Assembly (NCBI GenBank): GCA_009761415.1
Contig: QUOL01000007.1
Span: forward strand, 744,001 to 808,000
Direction: 5' to 3'
Length of the DNA: 64,000 nucleotides
Origin: Sarcomyxa edulis
Lineage: Eukaryota > Basidiomycota > Agaricomycetes > Agaricales > Mycenaceae
The stretch's first letter is position 1. Each line of letters starts with the position of its first letter. Shown here in pieces: positions 13,836 to 26,415 of this stretch. Below the pieces are notes generated by a model. That model did not search any database, was not told where the DNA came from, and saw only the letters and a program-made list of their open reading frames with translations. Position numbers and translations under genes: made by a program.

Positions 13836-16800
13836 ATGGATTCTGTACACCCAGACAGACAGATAAAAGCAATTCACCAAGGAGCCCAGTATATTATTGA
13901 TCTGATAGAGCGGGAAAAGGCTCAAGTCGCAGAAAAGGCGCGTGAACAGTATGTGGAGATGGAAAGGCGTTTCTGCTTGTCCCAGTCAATTCTGGAGAAG
14001 GAGAGGAAAGCATCGCAGGACCGTATCAACGACCTGGTATTTTGGCATGACAAAAGGGTGTTGAAGATGGAAAGGGCGAGAGAAGACGATAAAGCTAAGG
14101 CTCGACAGGAATACGACGCTCTCGAAGGCAATTTTTCTCGATTCCGAGAGGACGTGACGAGGAAGGACGCTTTACGTGCTCAAGAACTGGTAGAAACCTC
14201 AGAAAAATTTACCCTTATCAAGGATGAACTGGACAGAACACTGGACAAGCTCTCGCAATACCTCAACGAGGCCAAGGAAGCTCGTATGCAGGCTGAGAAG
14301 GCAAACAAGGATCTGACCAAAGTCAAATCTGATCTCGAGAAGCTGCATATATTCCACAACGACAACAACCTCGCGTTTGGACACTGTTGGGCTTTCATTC
14401 TTGCTGCAATCGACGACCCCACTGCATCGCAATTTTCTCCTGAAACGGTCCAGGTTGCGCTGGGAAAGTTAGAGAAACAGCTGACGAGGAAAACGTACGC
14501 CAACGAATTTCGTGCAGCTCAGGCGGAACGGGATAAGCTTGCGAAAGAGCTCGTTATTGCTAAACGCGAACTCCACGAAGCATCCGCTGTTGCATCCTCA
14601 TCTACAACGACGACTCCAAAACTTCAGGCGGAGGTCTCTCAGAGTAGCACGTCGTTAGAGGCTAAGGAGGCTGGACTTCTCGCAGCTCAAGCAGAGCGAG
14701 ACAAGCTTCTACAGGATCTTGATTCCACCAGGCGCGAACTTGAAGATACATCTGCTTCGGCGTCTACATCTGCGGCACTTCTGAATTTACAGACGGAGGC
14801 TTCAAACGCGAAAACAGGATTTAAATCTCAACTCCTCGTAGCTCACGCAGAACGAGACCAATATGCGCAGGAACTCGTGATTCTCAGACGCAAGCTCGAG
14901 GACGCGACATCCGCAGGATCTTTGCCAGTAGCAACTACTCTCAGGTTACAAACAGAATCTTCGCAAACGAGCACAAAACTCGAAGCTAGGCAAGCAGAAC
15001 TGCTAACATATATGGCGGAGCGAGACAAGCTTGCTCAGCAACTCGCTACCACCAAAATCGAACTCACGAAGGCGTTGGATGATGCAGCTTCATTCGCTGG
15101 GGACACTTTACAGTTGCGGACGGAGATTTCAACCTCGAGAACAGAATTCGCCTCTGAACTCGCTGTGATCCATGCAGAGCGAGACAGGCTTGCACAAGAC
15201 CTTGTCATCATTAAACGCGAGCTCAAGGAGGCTCTTGCAGCTGCCTCATCTACGGCAGCAGATCTAGGATTGCTCACGGAGGCTTCCCGTATATTGGAGG
15301 ATCAGTTACGCACGGCTCAGGAAGACCGAGAGAAGTCGACGCGAGAGCTTGCTGCCGCCAAACCCCAACTTGTCAAAGCACATACTGCTCTATCTGCAGC
15401 CAGGATACAAACACAAAAGATGCAGAAGAATATACTGGAGCTGAAGGTGGCGTTGGGATTGAGGGAGGCTGAGCTCCAAGCGGAGAGAGACAAGTCAGCA
15501 CGAGACCTCGTCGATCTCAAATTACAACTCGAGGATTCGCTGGCTGCTACATCAACTTCCGTTGTAGACGCACTGAAATTCCGGAAAGAGGCTATAGAAA
15601 TACAACAGGCATTCGATGCTCTAGCAGCTAGCATCAAGGAGACGCTGACGTCCTGTAAAATCAAATGTGATGTACTGGACGATACCAAAATCTCTATGGG
15701 GATCGTGGCCTTGAAGGCACGCATCGATTATTTGTCAAGCAAACGCAAGACACTAACGAAGTGGAAGGCCACTACAACGGCTGAGATGCGCATACTGGAG
15801 AAACGGTTGGAGGGCAACGCTTCGGTTCTCGAGACTTCCGAAACGACATCTCGGACTCGAGATCAGTTGTTATTGCCGCTGTCCTCTACGTCATCTTCTC
15901 TAGGCGACCCCAAGCCAACGATATTCACCGGCCCCACTCTTCTAATATCGGGTCAACACAGCTCAACAAACTCCGAAACCCCGCCCGTCTCTTCCATAAG
16001 CTTGGTCGCCTCTAGTAGCAAACAACCGGACCCTAGTATTGTCCTACGAACACAGCAGCCATCACCGTTAGGCAAATAACATTTTGTCCTCGAATAGTTG
16101 GGACTGAATCATTCTTACTTTGTTGTCTTCGAATGAAACAGGTTCACCCAAGCATAAACTTAAATCTCTCAAAAGAACTCGTACACACTCCCATGAAAAG
16201 CCGAAAGTCAAGCGCTTGCGAAGAGAAATCGAGACTCCAAATGATATAGTTCTCAACGATCCTTCCTCATCATCTTCCAAGAACCCACGCTCGAAACGTC
16301 TATCAAAAAATCAACCTAAACCATCAACAACAACGATATTGTATCCAATTATCATCTCGCCCAAGCCACCCGATACGCTTGTCGACAAACCGGTTTATCA
16401 CAAAGCAGTTTGGGTGCCACAACCTCTTCCACACTGGATACATGACACTGACACCAGACATTCTCATCCTGATGTTCTCCCATCACCGTCATCTAACGTC
16501 TACCATATCGTGCCTCCACCCGACATCCTTGAACTCGAAAACCGCGTCAGCACTGTCACAAACACCCGTTGCTATATCTGGCTCACCGTCTGCCGGTTTC
16601 TGTTCCCCCTAATCGAGTCAGAAAACGTTGATTTACCTTCTTTTCACCTGACACCTGATTATTGGCGAGGGCTACTGAGCGAAGAATACTGGATCGATCG
16701 TTTCCTCGATGAAGGTGACTCACAATTTGACATACATCAATTCTGGAAATACGGCGACCCTTGCGTCTTTAGCATCTTCAGCCGCCGTCATTCCTCTTTG

Positions 16801-17310
16801 AACACTGTGCGCGAACGCCGCCCAGATGGAACACCGATGGAGATATGGGATTTTGCATGGGATGGGCTCAAAGCATTGATCTATAGTGATCTGGTGCTTA
16901 CGAACGTCAAGCTTCAATTCGAGGCGACAGATGATATCGTCATGAAACCATACTACGAAACAAGGCCTGAAAATATGCGCACTCGGATTAACCAGCGTCG
17001 AGGTTTATTTCGTAAATCCTGGAGTATCACCGAGCCATTCGAAGCTCCAGTCCATTCGACCCATCTTGCCGTTCGACGTTCATGGGCAACCTGTTTTCAT
17101 GGATTCATACGAGATTGGCCAGCTTTCCAACTCCTTCCTCAAGACCTTTATCAGCTGGATGATGCGTCTTTCCTCAATCATGAACTCGAATTGATTACAT
17201 TCTATCTGAACACGGTCGCTAGAACTTTACACTGCACTCCGTTAGTCCCTGTCGAACTTCCCGACATCAATTCCTTGCCCCCAGCATGGCGAACCCAGAG
17301 CCCCCATTGA
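13836..17310 (+). CDS. Repeat-rich coiled-coil protein of unknown function
   Basis: I do not recognise this gene. The first exon (13836-about 16071) encodes a highly charged, heptad-like protein with five or six degenerate repeats of 49-56 residues, each opening with AERDKLAQEL-like sequence followed by a Ser/Ala/Thr-rich linker (about 14520-15340). Its C-terminal part turns Ser/Thr/Pro-rich. A second open stretch (about 16142-17310) has no in-frame ATG until far downstream, has an in-frame stop at 16105, and begins exactly after a splice acceptor (ACAG at 16138-16141). I therefore join it as a second exon. It encodes a basic Lys/Arg-rich segment, then a globular-looking domain rich in Trp and aromatic residues (PDYWRGLLSEEYWIDRF, DIHQFWKYGDP). 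A GC-AG intron at 16072-16141 (70 nt) keeps frame; a GT donor at 16036 would also. The ATG at 13836 is preferred because the frame upstream contains only GTG. Confidence 0.6.
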
Positions 17311-17550
17311 ATCGTGTACTAGATGATACTGGATTTTCCTCTTCAGTTTCCCTGTCCATAAATTCAGACGCAGACTGGTCGCGTTTATTTGTTTTAAGCA
17401 GAGAAAGTGGTCAAGGATGCACTACACACTTCCAATAATACTTTGATATGATTACGTGCCGAACGCCTACGATTTCGAAACAATGTGATCCCCGCTTGCC
17501 AGTGCCCAAAGTCCATAGCTGAAGAATTCACCAGTATTTCAGTATCCTGT

Positions 17551-20010
17551 CTAGGAATTTGTGGTAGTCCGAATAGAAATAAATGCCGACATGGGTCGCT
17601 CGGAATCAATCGGCCAGTAATAATGCACTCCTGGTTTAATCTGGTGACCTGGCAACCCATGTCTGCCCATGCATAAGGATAATATCAGTGGGTATTACTG
17701 TCTTCAAGGAGAAGAGCAACGTACTCTGCTAGGTGTTCGGAAATCCACAGACTGGTTATTTTGGTGCCACAAAAAGTACACCGACAACATGTTATTGCAG
17801 ATCCATGTGTTATTCTTCCTACGGCCTGTGAGGTTTCGTCACATCCTAGTAATTTCAAGGATGACTCGATATAGTACATAGGAGTTTCCTGAATGTGGGC
17901 TTTGTAGTGGGAAATCTTGAGAACAGCAAGACGAAGTCCAATATTAGAAAGAGAGGCAATTGAAAGGGTCGAACTTACTGCACGTGAATATAGCATAGCA
18001 TGCCTGCTATGGGAATCGTTTCTTTCCAGGCACTTCGGATGTATGCATTCATAACAGACACTATCCATGTCACTCAATAGGGTGGTATTTGGATCACGAC
18101 CAGACAGTTGGATGAGCGCACGCCCTAGCCTGTGCGCATTTTCATCAAAGCTGATACGGTCCAAACTCCACGGCCTAGAGTTCAATAACTTGCGGTACTC
18201 CTCTACCTCGTTGTAAGATAGACGGCTCAGACACGAATGAGCAAGAATGCGGGGGTATGAGATAAGGTCGTAGCAACCAGGGCACACAAAGGCAGTAGTC
18301 GCCAGTTTCAGTTTGGTGAGAGGACCTCGTCGTCGAGTTTGACGCTGCGAAGAGGGCCCGGGTACAAGAGCAAGTAGCTCATTGCTTCTGTCTTCGCACC
18401 ATTGCTCTGCGAAGCAAGGAATGTTTTCTTTCATATCCGCAAACATCTCCGGTGTCGCTAGATCGGAATCTGCCTGGATGATGGCACTGACGCCATCCAT
18501 GGATTCGTAGATGTCGGCGAGTGGAGGGAGTATGTTGGGGTGATGTACGTGTCGACATTCTTGGATGATAGCCTTGAATATCTCTATGCGGTCCTTGATC
18601 AGAAGTGCTCGCCGTTCAATTTTCAGCCTATCAGCCTTCAATTTCTTTAGAAATTTTACAAGAACGGGTTTGATATTGGCCCATACTGATAATGTCGAAG
18701 GAGTAAGACTGATGCTTGGTCTGAGCAATGAGAGTGAAACTCACTACGGTCGGTGAGATCTTTGTTCTGGTCTACCAACGGATGAGTCACCAGCGGATCG
18801 GGGCGACGATCCACCGTTGCCGTTTCGGCGCTCATCCGAATTTCTTCTGCCCATCCAAGATCTATCAGCTTTGAGAATATCCTATCTGTCAATCAGCACA
18901 CGTTCTTGATAACGATAAGATTGAAAAGACCTGCCCAGCTTTTCGTCTTTCGCGTGCTTCTTCAGATTCACGAGCACGCAGTTCGGCCATGTCTTTGCAC
19001 CAAGTCTCGCAGAGTCGGGTATGCTGAGAAGAACAAAAGTCAAGATGTGACGTCAAACATTTATGAAGATACAAACATCCTTAAGTCTCGCTACCCTTTG
19101 GATCCTCTCCTTCCAGAAAGCGTGCTTATCAATAGCACGGTCATGTTGCTCAATAAAGTCATCCGCGTCACTTTGTCGATAGAACACGAGGAGCTCCCCA
19201 TCTTTATTATCAATGAGCGACGAAAGAGAAATAATCAAGCAGGACTGAACCCACTTTCGGTCAAATGAATCGATGGCAAAATTTCTGAACGACACATCTC
19301 AATACGCAAGAGCCATTTGGAGTTTAAGAAGGTGCCAATGTCAAGGTTTAAAGAAGTAGTAATATCTCTGGATATTCAGAAGATCAGTATGCATTAGAAC
19401 TCATTTGGACTGAGTATGCATTACCCGCCACGGAACGGGAGGCACTTCTTGCAGCAGCGAACGCGAAACACCCATGCAACCAGGGCAATTCCTGATCTCT
19501 GGCAGAGCTACAACAGGAAGCTAATGCATTCAGAGCATGGAGATATGGACTGAAGCGGAAGGGACTGACGGAGCAATGAGTATCGAAAAGGAGACTAGCC
19601 CATCGGGGTTCTGTCAGATCCTCGGGGCATGGGGGCGGTGGAACAGGAAGATTAGAAAATGCAGCCCTCCAAACCGATCTTGCTGAGCGACGCATGACAA
19701 CATTACGGAGCGCTTTGGACGTTCGGGCGAGATGGAGGACGTCGAGAGGCAGAAGATGTCCAAAGATATCGAAAATAATGTCCAGAGGCATGTTTGGAAG
19801 GTCCTGGAGTTTACTGCGACGAGATTTATGGGTGGATTTACCCCCAGGATTGTTGATCAATGTCCTCCGATGTTTTCTCGGGGGTTGGTTGTCGAAACCA
19901 GTGGCATCCAATTGCTGCGAGCTTCTAGCCGGGTGAAAAGATCGCGTCGCCACTGGCTTTGACGTCGCAATACGCAGAGATCTTCGTATCGCTTGGTTGG
20001 ATGTACTCAT
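17551..20010 (-). CDS. F-box protein with HCxxC cysteine module
   Basis: Member of the expanded Agaricomycete F-box family and a presumed SCF ubiquitin-ligase substrate receptor. The N-terminus is basic. The F-box lies at about 19720-19830 (LQDLPNMPLDIIFDIFGHLL, then LDVLHLARTSKALRN). Splicing from FDTHCS across an intron ending at TTGTAG (about 19510) gives HCSLCQRSGIALVAWVFRV followed by RCCKKCL, a cysteine module seen beside the F-box in these proteins. The middle (18.7-19.3 kb) is charged and predicted helical, with several short introns. The C-terminal part has CPGCYDLI-type pairs and ends in CRCTFCG...HLAEHGLPGHQ, a possible zinc finger. Splicing over the intron near 17650-17700 puts the stop at 17551. 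Substrate unknown. Exon edges in the middle are approximate. Confidence 0.75.
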
Positions 20011-20386
20011 TCTCGTTTCGAAGAGGTTTGCTGGAAAGTGACTCAATAATTTCACGGCCGGTCACAAGTTGGTCACAAGACAACATGCTGTCTAACACGC
20101 TGTCTTGCCGATAAACGAGCACGTGATGATCGCGTCAGACGCGACTCGACGTGACTTGATTAGTTGAAGGTTGGTTCCACGTTTTATTCGTTGAAGAAGA
20201 GGAAGTACCCCATTTTTCTACGTAGTAGTTTGGGAAAGGTCCTAGATGCCACGATTCAAGATCACGTACCATTGTGTGATAGCTCGAGAAATGCGTGGGA
20301 CTATGGGAAAGACTACTTTGACACAGCAATTACAGCACTTACTGGATGCCTGTTATTTCGACTGCGGACCAGAAAGATGAGATGAA

Positions 20387-20501
20387 AGACTTTCCTTTAA
20401 CACTAAAGTCTACACGCCATTGACACAGGGACCATCCTTTAGACTTTAAAGTCTCACAAGAGGTATATGCATTTCTTATGACAGTGTTCCTGTCCCTGTG
20501 T
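20387..20501. repeat. Cluster of short inverted repeats
   Basis: Three dyads are visible. AGACTTT (20387-20393) pairs with AAAGTCT (20405-20411). AGACTTTAAAGTCT (20441-20454) is a perfect 14-bp palindrome. ACACAGGGAC (20423-20432) pairs perfectly with GTCCCTGTGT (20492-20501), enclosing that palindrome. The nested arrangement could form a cruciform or an RNA hairpin, or be what remains of a small element. Function unknown. Confidence 0.6.
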
Positions 20502-22450
20502 TCGCATCAACATTGATATTGTGGATAGTTAAGATCTGTCTCTTATCCCTGAAGAGAAAGAAAAATGGATCGCGAGCAAGCTGTGGCTTCCTGTGGTGCC
20601 ATCCCAGGGACCACAAACAAGATAGCGAGCACTAGGTGACGGGAAATAATATACAATCCCTTGCAAATTCGACATCGGAGCCTTAGATATTGCTAGGTGT
20701 GCAATCGTAGAAAGCCCGCAAAGGACGTGAACAGAAAAAGGAAATGCGGGATATGCTTCAAGAGAGTGTTACACAACAGAAGCAAAATACTACTTCCGAT
20801 TCCAAAGTGTTGCCGCATGATTGTGATGGCCATTGGAAATTGACGACACACCTCACCCGACTTGGGTTCGGTGGCACGATGGCTATCATCAGCACCATTC
20901 AGGCCAACAATGAGTTTACATAACCTGTCTTCAAGATATTATACGAACACAATGGTGGTAGTAAATTGTAAGAACATTTTCCTATCATTATATGGAAGAG
21001 GAAGAGCGAACAAAAACGATTCTGGTAAAGCAAGCCACTGAGACCAGCATTGTCAGCTCAAGATTATGCATAATATGCGAGAGACTCACGAGAGATAGGT
21101 TGAAGAGGGCAACAATGCTAGAATGCCGACCGTATTCAGACAATGAGCGAGACATTGACAAGGCAATACGAAGTACATACCTCGGGAGGAGCCCAGCATT
21201 CACTAGAAACACAATAACCCGTGTAACAGCTTGTTCGCACCTGACAAAAGGACTATATCAGTTAAAAAGAAACACCGAGACACATCGTTGGTTGAGTGAT
21301 TGAACCCAGTGCGGCGTTCAACAAGAAAATACGAAAATGTAAAAATAATGGCATCGCATATGACAGTAGAGCTTAGCTCCAAGGCTACACTGGATACAGC
21401 CTGAAAGGCTATGAGCAAGGGAGTATAGCATATAAACGACTGCTTCACCCCGCGATGTCCACCAAGGATAGAGTCAATTTGATGCTGTGGCGCAGATTGT
21501 CAGGACGAGAGCATCAGAATATGAGGCAGCACCTACAGATCGACGGCTAAGCCTGAGACAAGAAGTGGTGGACATGACAGTGGAAAGTAGGACGTAGTGA
21601 CCTTTGAGCATACCGATTCCAGATCCTAGCGAATAAATCAATACCAGATGCGATCACATCACGGGGTTTCACATACCTAACTGGACAAGACAATGAACTA
21701 GAAAGCAGGTGAGTCGGAATACCGGAACGAAGAATTCGGCGCCCTCACAAATGTTCCAGCTATCCATGAATTGTTTCCGCTTGATAGCAAATTGTCGAGA
21801 TGCGAGTCGAAGAGAAGATATGATGCTGCTACATACGCTGCCAAAATTTATGAATGTAGAACCTGGGAATATGAGCTCTATGAACGCAGTCTTGATGGGA
21901 TCGATTCAATCACAATTTGGTGAGTGTAGTTACAATATACTGTAGAAAAGGTATAGTCTTCAGCAACGGGGGATAGACAGACAGAAAAACCCCCAGTAAT
22001 GATACTCAGAGGACGACCCGGACGCGAGAGAAGACAGTCACGAACACCAAATGCACTACGAAGTTGACTGGGTCAGTGCACATATTGATGGATGATCGAA
22101 ACAGTACCCAGGATATTCAGAAGCCCAGATTCGGGAACAGATGAGCCACTTGTAGAGGGACGCCGAAACACATCGTCCTTGAATGTTTTATGTTCATATG
22201 CGACCCATAGAAGTTTCCCTCTGATAAGGGCGATCTATTGATGTCTTTAGCTGAGTCACACAAAGGTTCTGACACACTAGGTATCTGGTTGATTGGCTGC
22301 TTGAAACGCAGTTCTAAAGGGTCGGTTCAGACTTTGTATACTGGGAGAAGATATTGAATCAATAACAAATTTTACGCGTACGAAACTTCACCCACCAATC
22401 AGTATAACGCGACACATGCATCCTGTATCTGTTATCAGTGGTCCAATCCG

Positions 22451-22490
22451 ACGGTGAGACGACGGCGAGACGACGGTGAGACGACGGTGG
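22451..22490. repeat. 11-bp minisatellite, about 3.6 copies
   Basis: The unit ACGGTGAGACG is repeated at 22451, 22462 (one substitution), 22473 and partly at 22484. It is non-coding and lies about 500 nt upstream of ARPC1. Confidence 0.85.
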
Positions 22491-22984
22491 CATGCATATT
22501 TTCCACTGGAAACGCAGGCGTGTGAGCTCTGTAGGCATCTCAAGTCTGTTCAGAGTATTTTCGAAGTCGAATAGCAACATATCTCGAAGTATATTTGTAG
22601 CCGTGCTCGATAGGACGCGTTGATAGACTAGTAACAATCGCTAGAAAGTCTGAGCACGCTGCGAGTCGAAACTCAAGATCGCGAAAACTGTTTTCGAAAA
22701 TGTTATCAGCCATAAGCGAGATGGCGAGCAGAAGACCTACTATTATTGTAGGCCACTCACTAGTATCGCGGTCATCTATCAGTCGAATAAGAACGCTATA
22801 TGTCGACAGGATGAGATGGATCAGGACAAGTTCAACTTCAAGCTTCAAGAGAGATCGGCGTCGCGGCCGCGGCAGTCCTATCGCTCTTGCTCTCAACGTC
22901 CTCAACCGCAGTAGTCGACTGCTCGTCCTACTGCCCAAACAATCCTCAAATCCAACACCAATAACATATCAAATACCCCCCATA

Positions 22985-24519
22985 ATGGCTCCAGAAGTCT
23001 TTAATTTCGCCCAAACGCCTATCACGTCCCATTCGTTCAATGCTGACCGCACAGGTTAGTATCTATCTTTGTCTGTTTCTGTCTCCTGCCTCTCGATGGG
23101 ATTCTCATTAAGACTAACATTATCATTCTTCGACGTTATCAGAAGTCGCAGTGAGCTTGAACTCCAACGAAGCCCAGATCTTTGCTCGTCACGGAGCGGA
23201 ATGGACCCTCACGGAGACCTTGTCCGAGGTACGCAGTTTCATTCATAACATGGAGACGATTCACCTGAAGAGTACTTCCACCCCATAAGCACGACAAAAT
23301 AATCACATCCATCGACTGGGCTCCGAACTCCAACCGTATCGTCACTGCATCGCAGGACAGGAACGCCTACGTGTGGCAACAGACTCCCGACCCCGAGACG
23401 GGGAAACTGCTCTGGAAGCCCACGCTAGTGCTGCTGAGGATCAACAGGGCTGCTACTGATGTTAAATGGAGTCCCAAGGAGGACAAGTTCGCTGTCGCTA
23501 GTGGGGCACGGTACGTCCTAATTGACTTTCGATTCCAAGCTCTTATTGACGTCCAACAGTGCTATCGCTATCTGCTCTTTTGACGCGGAGAACAATTGGT
23601 GGGTCTCAAAACTATTGAAGAAGCCCATCAGGTCGACCGTGCTTTCCGTGGACTGGCACCCCAACAATGTCTTGCTCGCTGCTGGCAGTGCGGATATGAA
23701 GGCACGCGTCTTTTCCGCCTATATCAAGGAAGTGGATGAGAGGTGCGTTTACTAGTCTATTGTTCCTCGGACTACTCCTGACAGTATGCTTGCTTTGTAG
23801 GCCAGCTCCCACCGTATGGGGATCCAAACTGCCATTCAACACTATCTGCGGAGAATACGCCAGTCCGGCAGGCGGCTGGGTACATGCCGTCGGATTCTCT
23901 CCATCTGGCGATGTCCTCGCATTTGCTAGTCAGTGCATTATAGCCAGACGTTTATCATCCATATACAGCTAACAATGAAATCAACATAGGTCATGACAGT
24001 TCCATCAGCATTGTCTACCCAGGAGGTCCTGTTGTCTTCAACATTCGTATCTCGTCTCTCCCATTCGTCACCCTCACTTGGACTTCCGAGGATTCAATCG
24101 TAGCCGCAGGCCATGATTGTCAGCCGGTCGTTTTCTCCGGTTCAGAGTCCGGATGGCAAGGTATCGGTAGCTTGGATGACACCTCTGCTCCAAAGTCAGT
24201 CGGAGGCCCACGATCCGGGTTTGGAGGTTCCAGCAGCGTTGGGCGATTGAACAGCACGGCGTTCAATACGTTCCGTGATGCTGATTCTCGAGGACAGAGT
24301 GCTATGGCGGCGGCTTCGAGCCCTACGGATAGTAAATTGGCTACTGTGCATCAGAACACTATCACGCTTGTGAGGCCGTATGAGATCCAAGGTGGAAAGG
24401 TTACCAAGGTCAGCACGTCTGGTGTTGATGGAAACTTGGTTATCTGGGACACCAACGCTGTTACGAGTGGTGGAGCTAGCGCTTTGACGCCGCGTCTTGG
24501 GGGTATGCATTTGAGGTAG
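22985..24519 (+). CDS. ARPC1: Arp2/3 complex subunit 1 (ARPC1/Arc40)
   Basis: WD40-repeat subunit of the actin-nucleating Arp2/3 complex, which builds branched actin at sites of endocytosis. The spliced frame starts [18 protein letters not shown] and runs through WD-type repeats: [18 protein letters not shown] (about 23300), [18 protein letters not shown] (about 23455), [18 protein letters not shown] (about 23645) and [17 protein letters not shown] (about 23865). It ends with a conserved C-terminal repeat containing [13 protein letters not shown]. Four or five introns of about 50-80 nt are inferred (for example 23055-23142 and 23230-23288). Length and order match the family. It is convergent with DAD3, only 65 nt from its stop. 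Confidence 0.95.
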
Positions 24520-24584
24520 ATGTGATAGGAATACAAAAGGCACGGATAATAATGATACAGTTGTACATACAAATATATGAAAGA

Positions 24585-25029
24585 TCATCGTCTGATGGTG
24601 GTATCGTTAGAGGCGCCTTCTCCATATCCAGAAGATGGTTCATCTACTACTGGTTGTTCGTTGATGACGCCCCACACCGAAGCCTTAAACTGTACGGAGC
24701 ATCGATGAGATGGCAGAAAAAAACACGGAGGACATCCTCGACTCACCAGAGTCAAAACTAGTCCCATCTTCTTCTCTAGCACTCTCAGACGCGCCAACAT
24801 CCTCTTATCTGGCTCCTCACTCAATATTCGCGTCTTGGAGGTCACCTGCGCGTCGAAAATGCTCATTTAATCTTGAAATGCAAAAGGCTTTGCGACCACT
24901 CACCAATTTGACATGCTGAGCTAGCTTCGCGTACTCCCATAGTACCTCAGATTCAGTAGGCGATAAACTTGGATGGGATTCATAAGGGTTCGTGTTGAAG
25001 ATGTCGTTGGGAGGGACTGGGCTGCTCAT
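24585..25029 (-). CDS. DAD3: DASH/Dam1 complex subunit Dad3
   Basis: Small subunit of the fungus-specific DASH/Dam1 ring that couples kinetochores to microtubules. Three exons. The first ends LWEYAKLAQHVKL; after an intron of about 60-90 nt the second reads SKTRILSEEPDKRMLARLRV and continues KKMGLVLTL; the third starts FKASVWGVINEQ and ends at 24585. These strings are the recognised Dad3 core. The protein is around 110 residues with a short acidic tail. Start MSSPVPPNDIFNTNPYESHP gives the usual N-terminus. The gene would be easily missed without splicing. Confidence 0.92.
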
Positions 25030-26415
25030 GGTGGTAGGTCACGTTGCGCTTATTTACCGAACCCACCGTCGATTGCCTCTCAGACCTGGAATATTGTCGA
25101 TAATCTTGGAGCATCCAGGGTCTTACATATCATATATTTATCGCTCATAACGGAAACTATTCCCGGGGTAACAGGATATGAGATTTAGTGCATAACGGAT
25201 CTACCAGGTTTCACAAGCCGACTTTTTCGAAAGGTGTGTGGCTTGTTCGTAGCCTCATGTCATTTTTGCTTGCTCACCTGCGCAGCCCAACGCAGCCCAG
25301 CTGGCAAGATGACATTGACTGTGCCTCGTGGAAAGAGTGATAGTATAGATGTTCGACCCACTTGGGGTCTTCAGCTCCTCGAGCGCCATCGGAGAGCTTG
25401 TCATTCCTTTGTTGCGACTCTATAGACCCCGCTGGACACGGACACCCCCTCTCATTCTTTTGCTTGATTTCGAAATCGTCGAGCATGTGTAATGACCGTG
25501 CGGTCCTCTATGGAGGCAGCGCTGGCGTTTTGATTTTCATGGCTGTTCCGCCATTGTTCTCCTACATCAGTACTCTCTGACATTGATACGTCGACTCGGA
25601 GCGTTCCATTCTCAACGACAGTCGCGACTTCGAGGAGAGATCACTTCTATGCGAAACATATCTATGATGGACGAAATGGGTAGATGTGCGAATCGTTTGC
25701 GTTCCGTTCGGGGTTATCACCTTGTACTCGCGTCGAGTCTCAGATTCGATTTCAATTTTGAGGTGGAGGCATTTTTTTATATCCAGCTCCAGCCAGCTCC
25801 TAGCAGCGATTTCCTCATTCCGAATCATTCGGGATCGTGTTGAGGGGGTGAGATTGAAAATATAGGAGGACTTTGCAATTGATCGAGATGGACGATGATG
25901 TCCTCCTCCTCCCTCAGATCAAGAATCAATGGAACGCCTAGATATGTCTCACACGCACCGTACTTGGACGCCCTCTTTGAGCCTCTTTGAGAAGGTGTTT
26001 ATATGACGACCGGAATTCCGCGATGCTCAAAGACAATAAGCCTGTGTCGGTCGTCAAATTGGGGTAATTCCGGGCGAACAATTGGCAACAGATTCCCTTA
26101 TACTTGCTAATTTCCGGACCACGGAAGCCAGATCAAGATGGCTGTAGATTGCTACTCGATGACTTGTGAGTCGGATCTGCATTCATACCCAGGTCTGTAA
26201 CTGAATCGCCAATTACTCGTTTCCCGGATACAATATAAGGTCACCTCCATCATCCACACAAAGACTCCTCTGAATATCTCTCCTGAGTACCCACGGAACA
26301 AAACAACTATCCTACTTCTCCAATTCCCTAAATTGCTCTCGTCCACCCCACCCAGGGTCCTTTTATACTTCACAACACGCCCTTCCTCTTCCCTGTTATC
26401 CACTTACACTAAACA
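25030..26415. promoter_or_regulatory. Divergent upstream region of DAD3 and BTB-like gene
   Basis: A 1.4-kb interval with no supportable gene. It holds an inverted repeat TGACGACCG (26004-26012) / CGGTCGTCA (26048-26056) and a short tandem GCCTCTTTGA pair near 25975-25990. A pyrimidine-rich tract with TTTTATACTTC (about 26360-26370) precedes the start of the BTB-like gene, as expected of a promoter. Confidence 0.4.

Larger units (their letters stand above)
20011..22984. other. 3-kb gene-poor interval
   Basis: No open frame here has coding character that I can support on either strand. It contains the upstream region of the F-box gene, small inverted repeats at 20387-20501, an 11-bp minisatellite at 22451-22490, and the ARPC1 promoter at its right end. 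A decayed mobile element is possible, but I see no terminal repeats, transposase or reverse-transcriptase motifs. Confidence 0.5.

Noticed and set aside
20992..21303. 103-codon open frame in the gene-poor interval
   Set aside because: No domain or splice context; expected by chance in 3 kb.
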